Source: an uncultured Bacteroidales bacterium
GTDB lineage: Bacteria > Bacteroidota > Bacteroidia > Bacteroidales > Marinilabiliaceae
Direction of reading: 5' to 3'
NCBI GenBank assembly: GCA_934725785.1
Contig: CAKVCS010000058.1
Coordinates: forward strand, 1-6,590
Length of the DNA stretch: 6,590 nt
Shown here: in pieces, positions 6,256 to 6,590 of the stretch
How the letters are laid out: every line of letters starts with the position of its first letter
How positions within the stretch are numbered: position 1 is the stretch's first letter
The notes under the pieces: generated by a model
What the model was told of the DNA's origin: nothing
Seen by the model: the letters and a program-made list of their open reading frames with translations, nothing else
Database searches by the model: none
Program-made: the position numbers and the translations under genes

Positions 6256-6590
6256 TTAGAATTTACGCAAAGAGGATGAGCCGTCAGCGTGTCGGACTAC
6301 GTAGACACCCTTGGGCAGGCGGGCAGAGCTTTCCGCACCACTATAGACGACACGGCCGGAATGGTCGTAGACGGTGACTTCGCCACGCCATGCCTCGGGC
6401 TCGCTAATTGATGCCTCAGGGCCCACAGCGGTCGCCTCGTAGGAATATTCGGAGAACTTGGTATAGCCGACCCTGTTGAGCCCGCCAACAGTCCTTATGT
6501 CCGACTCGACAAGTACGCCATCGAGAAAGGCGTCCCACCTGAGCTTGCGGCCACTCTCATCCTCGGCTGGGAGAGGGGTCTCGGGATACC
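6256..6590 (-). CDS. Secreted protein C-terminus with T9SS-type sorting domain (partial)
   Basis: An open frame runs on the minus strand from the window edge to a TAA at 6256-6258, showing the last 110 residues; the start lies outside the window. The final 40 residues or so, VTVYDHSGRVVYSG (71-84), then ARLPKGVYVVR (89-99), then a D-G turn and a basic end RKF, have the pattern of the T9SS type A C-terminal sorting domain (VYD-G-x-V ... L-P-x-G-x-Y-x-V ... K). Before it, residues about 17-66 (RWDAFLDGV, then YSYEATAVGPEAS) resemble a fibronectin type III-like module of the kind that precedes such tails in Bacteroidales secreted enzymes. The catalytic part and hence the function are not visible; a surface protease or glycosidase would be typical, but this is a guess. 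It is co-directional with feoAB, 210 bases upstream of it, probably a separate transcript. Confidence 0.82.
   Translation of the reverse strand, partial: YPETPLPAEDESGRKLRWDAFLDGVLVESDIRTVGGLNRVGYTKFSEYSYEATAVGPEASISEPEAWRGEVTVYDHSGRVVYSGAESSARLPKGVYVVRHADGSSSLRKF

Overview
The window is from a GC-rich member of the Bacteroidota, most likely a Bacteroidales. Three things point there: a FeoA-FeoB fusion of the Bacteroidota type, a protein tail ending in a T9SS-type C-terminal sorting domain, and a TAnnTTTG-type -7 promoter box with no Shine-Dalgarno sequences at the starts. Genus cannot be fixed from this stretch.

Left part (1-2982, + strand). The window opens inside an inner-membrane RND efflux pump of the proton-driven HAE1/AcrB type; about 190 N-terminal residues lie outside. 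A strong GC-rich hairpin follows its stop. Then comes a 97-residue cytosolic protein with the pattern of a PII-like (ferredoxin-fold) signalling protein. The pair looks like the distal end of an efflux operon, with the small protein as a likely but unproven accessory or sensor of the pump.

Middle (2983-3471). A 489-base gap separates two convergent genes. It holds a good rho-independent terminator for the + strand (3154-3199) and a perfect 9-bp-stem hairpin just past the end of the minus-strand gene (3399-3437). No credible gene was found in it.

Right part (3472-6590, - strand). feoAB encodes a fused ferrous-iron transporter: FeoA SH3-like domain, GTPase domain, then the membrane channel. 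Its 210-base upstream region has an exact match to the Bacteroidota -7 box overlapped by an AT-rich dyad that could be a regulator (Fur-like) site, and a hairpin followed by a T-rich run. At the right edge is the C-terminal 110 residues of a secreted protein, open to the window edge. It ends with a T9SS type A-like sorting domain and is easily missed because its start lies outside.

No CRISPR array, tRNA, rRNA, insertion sequence or phage gene was seen. Most content is known families; the least described parts are the RND/PII-like pairing and the lineage-specific insertions in FeoB.
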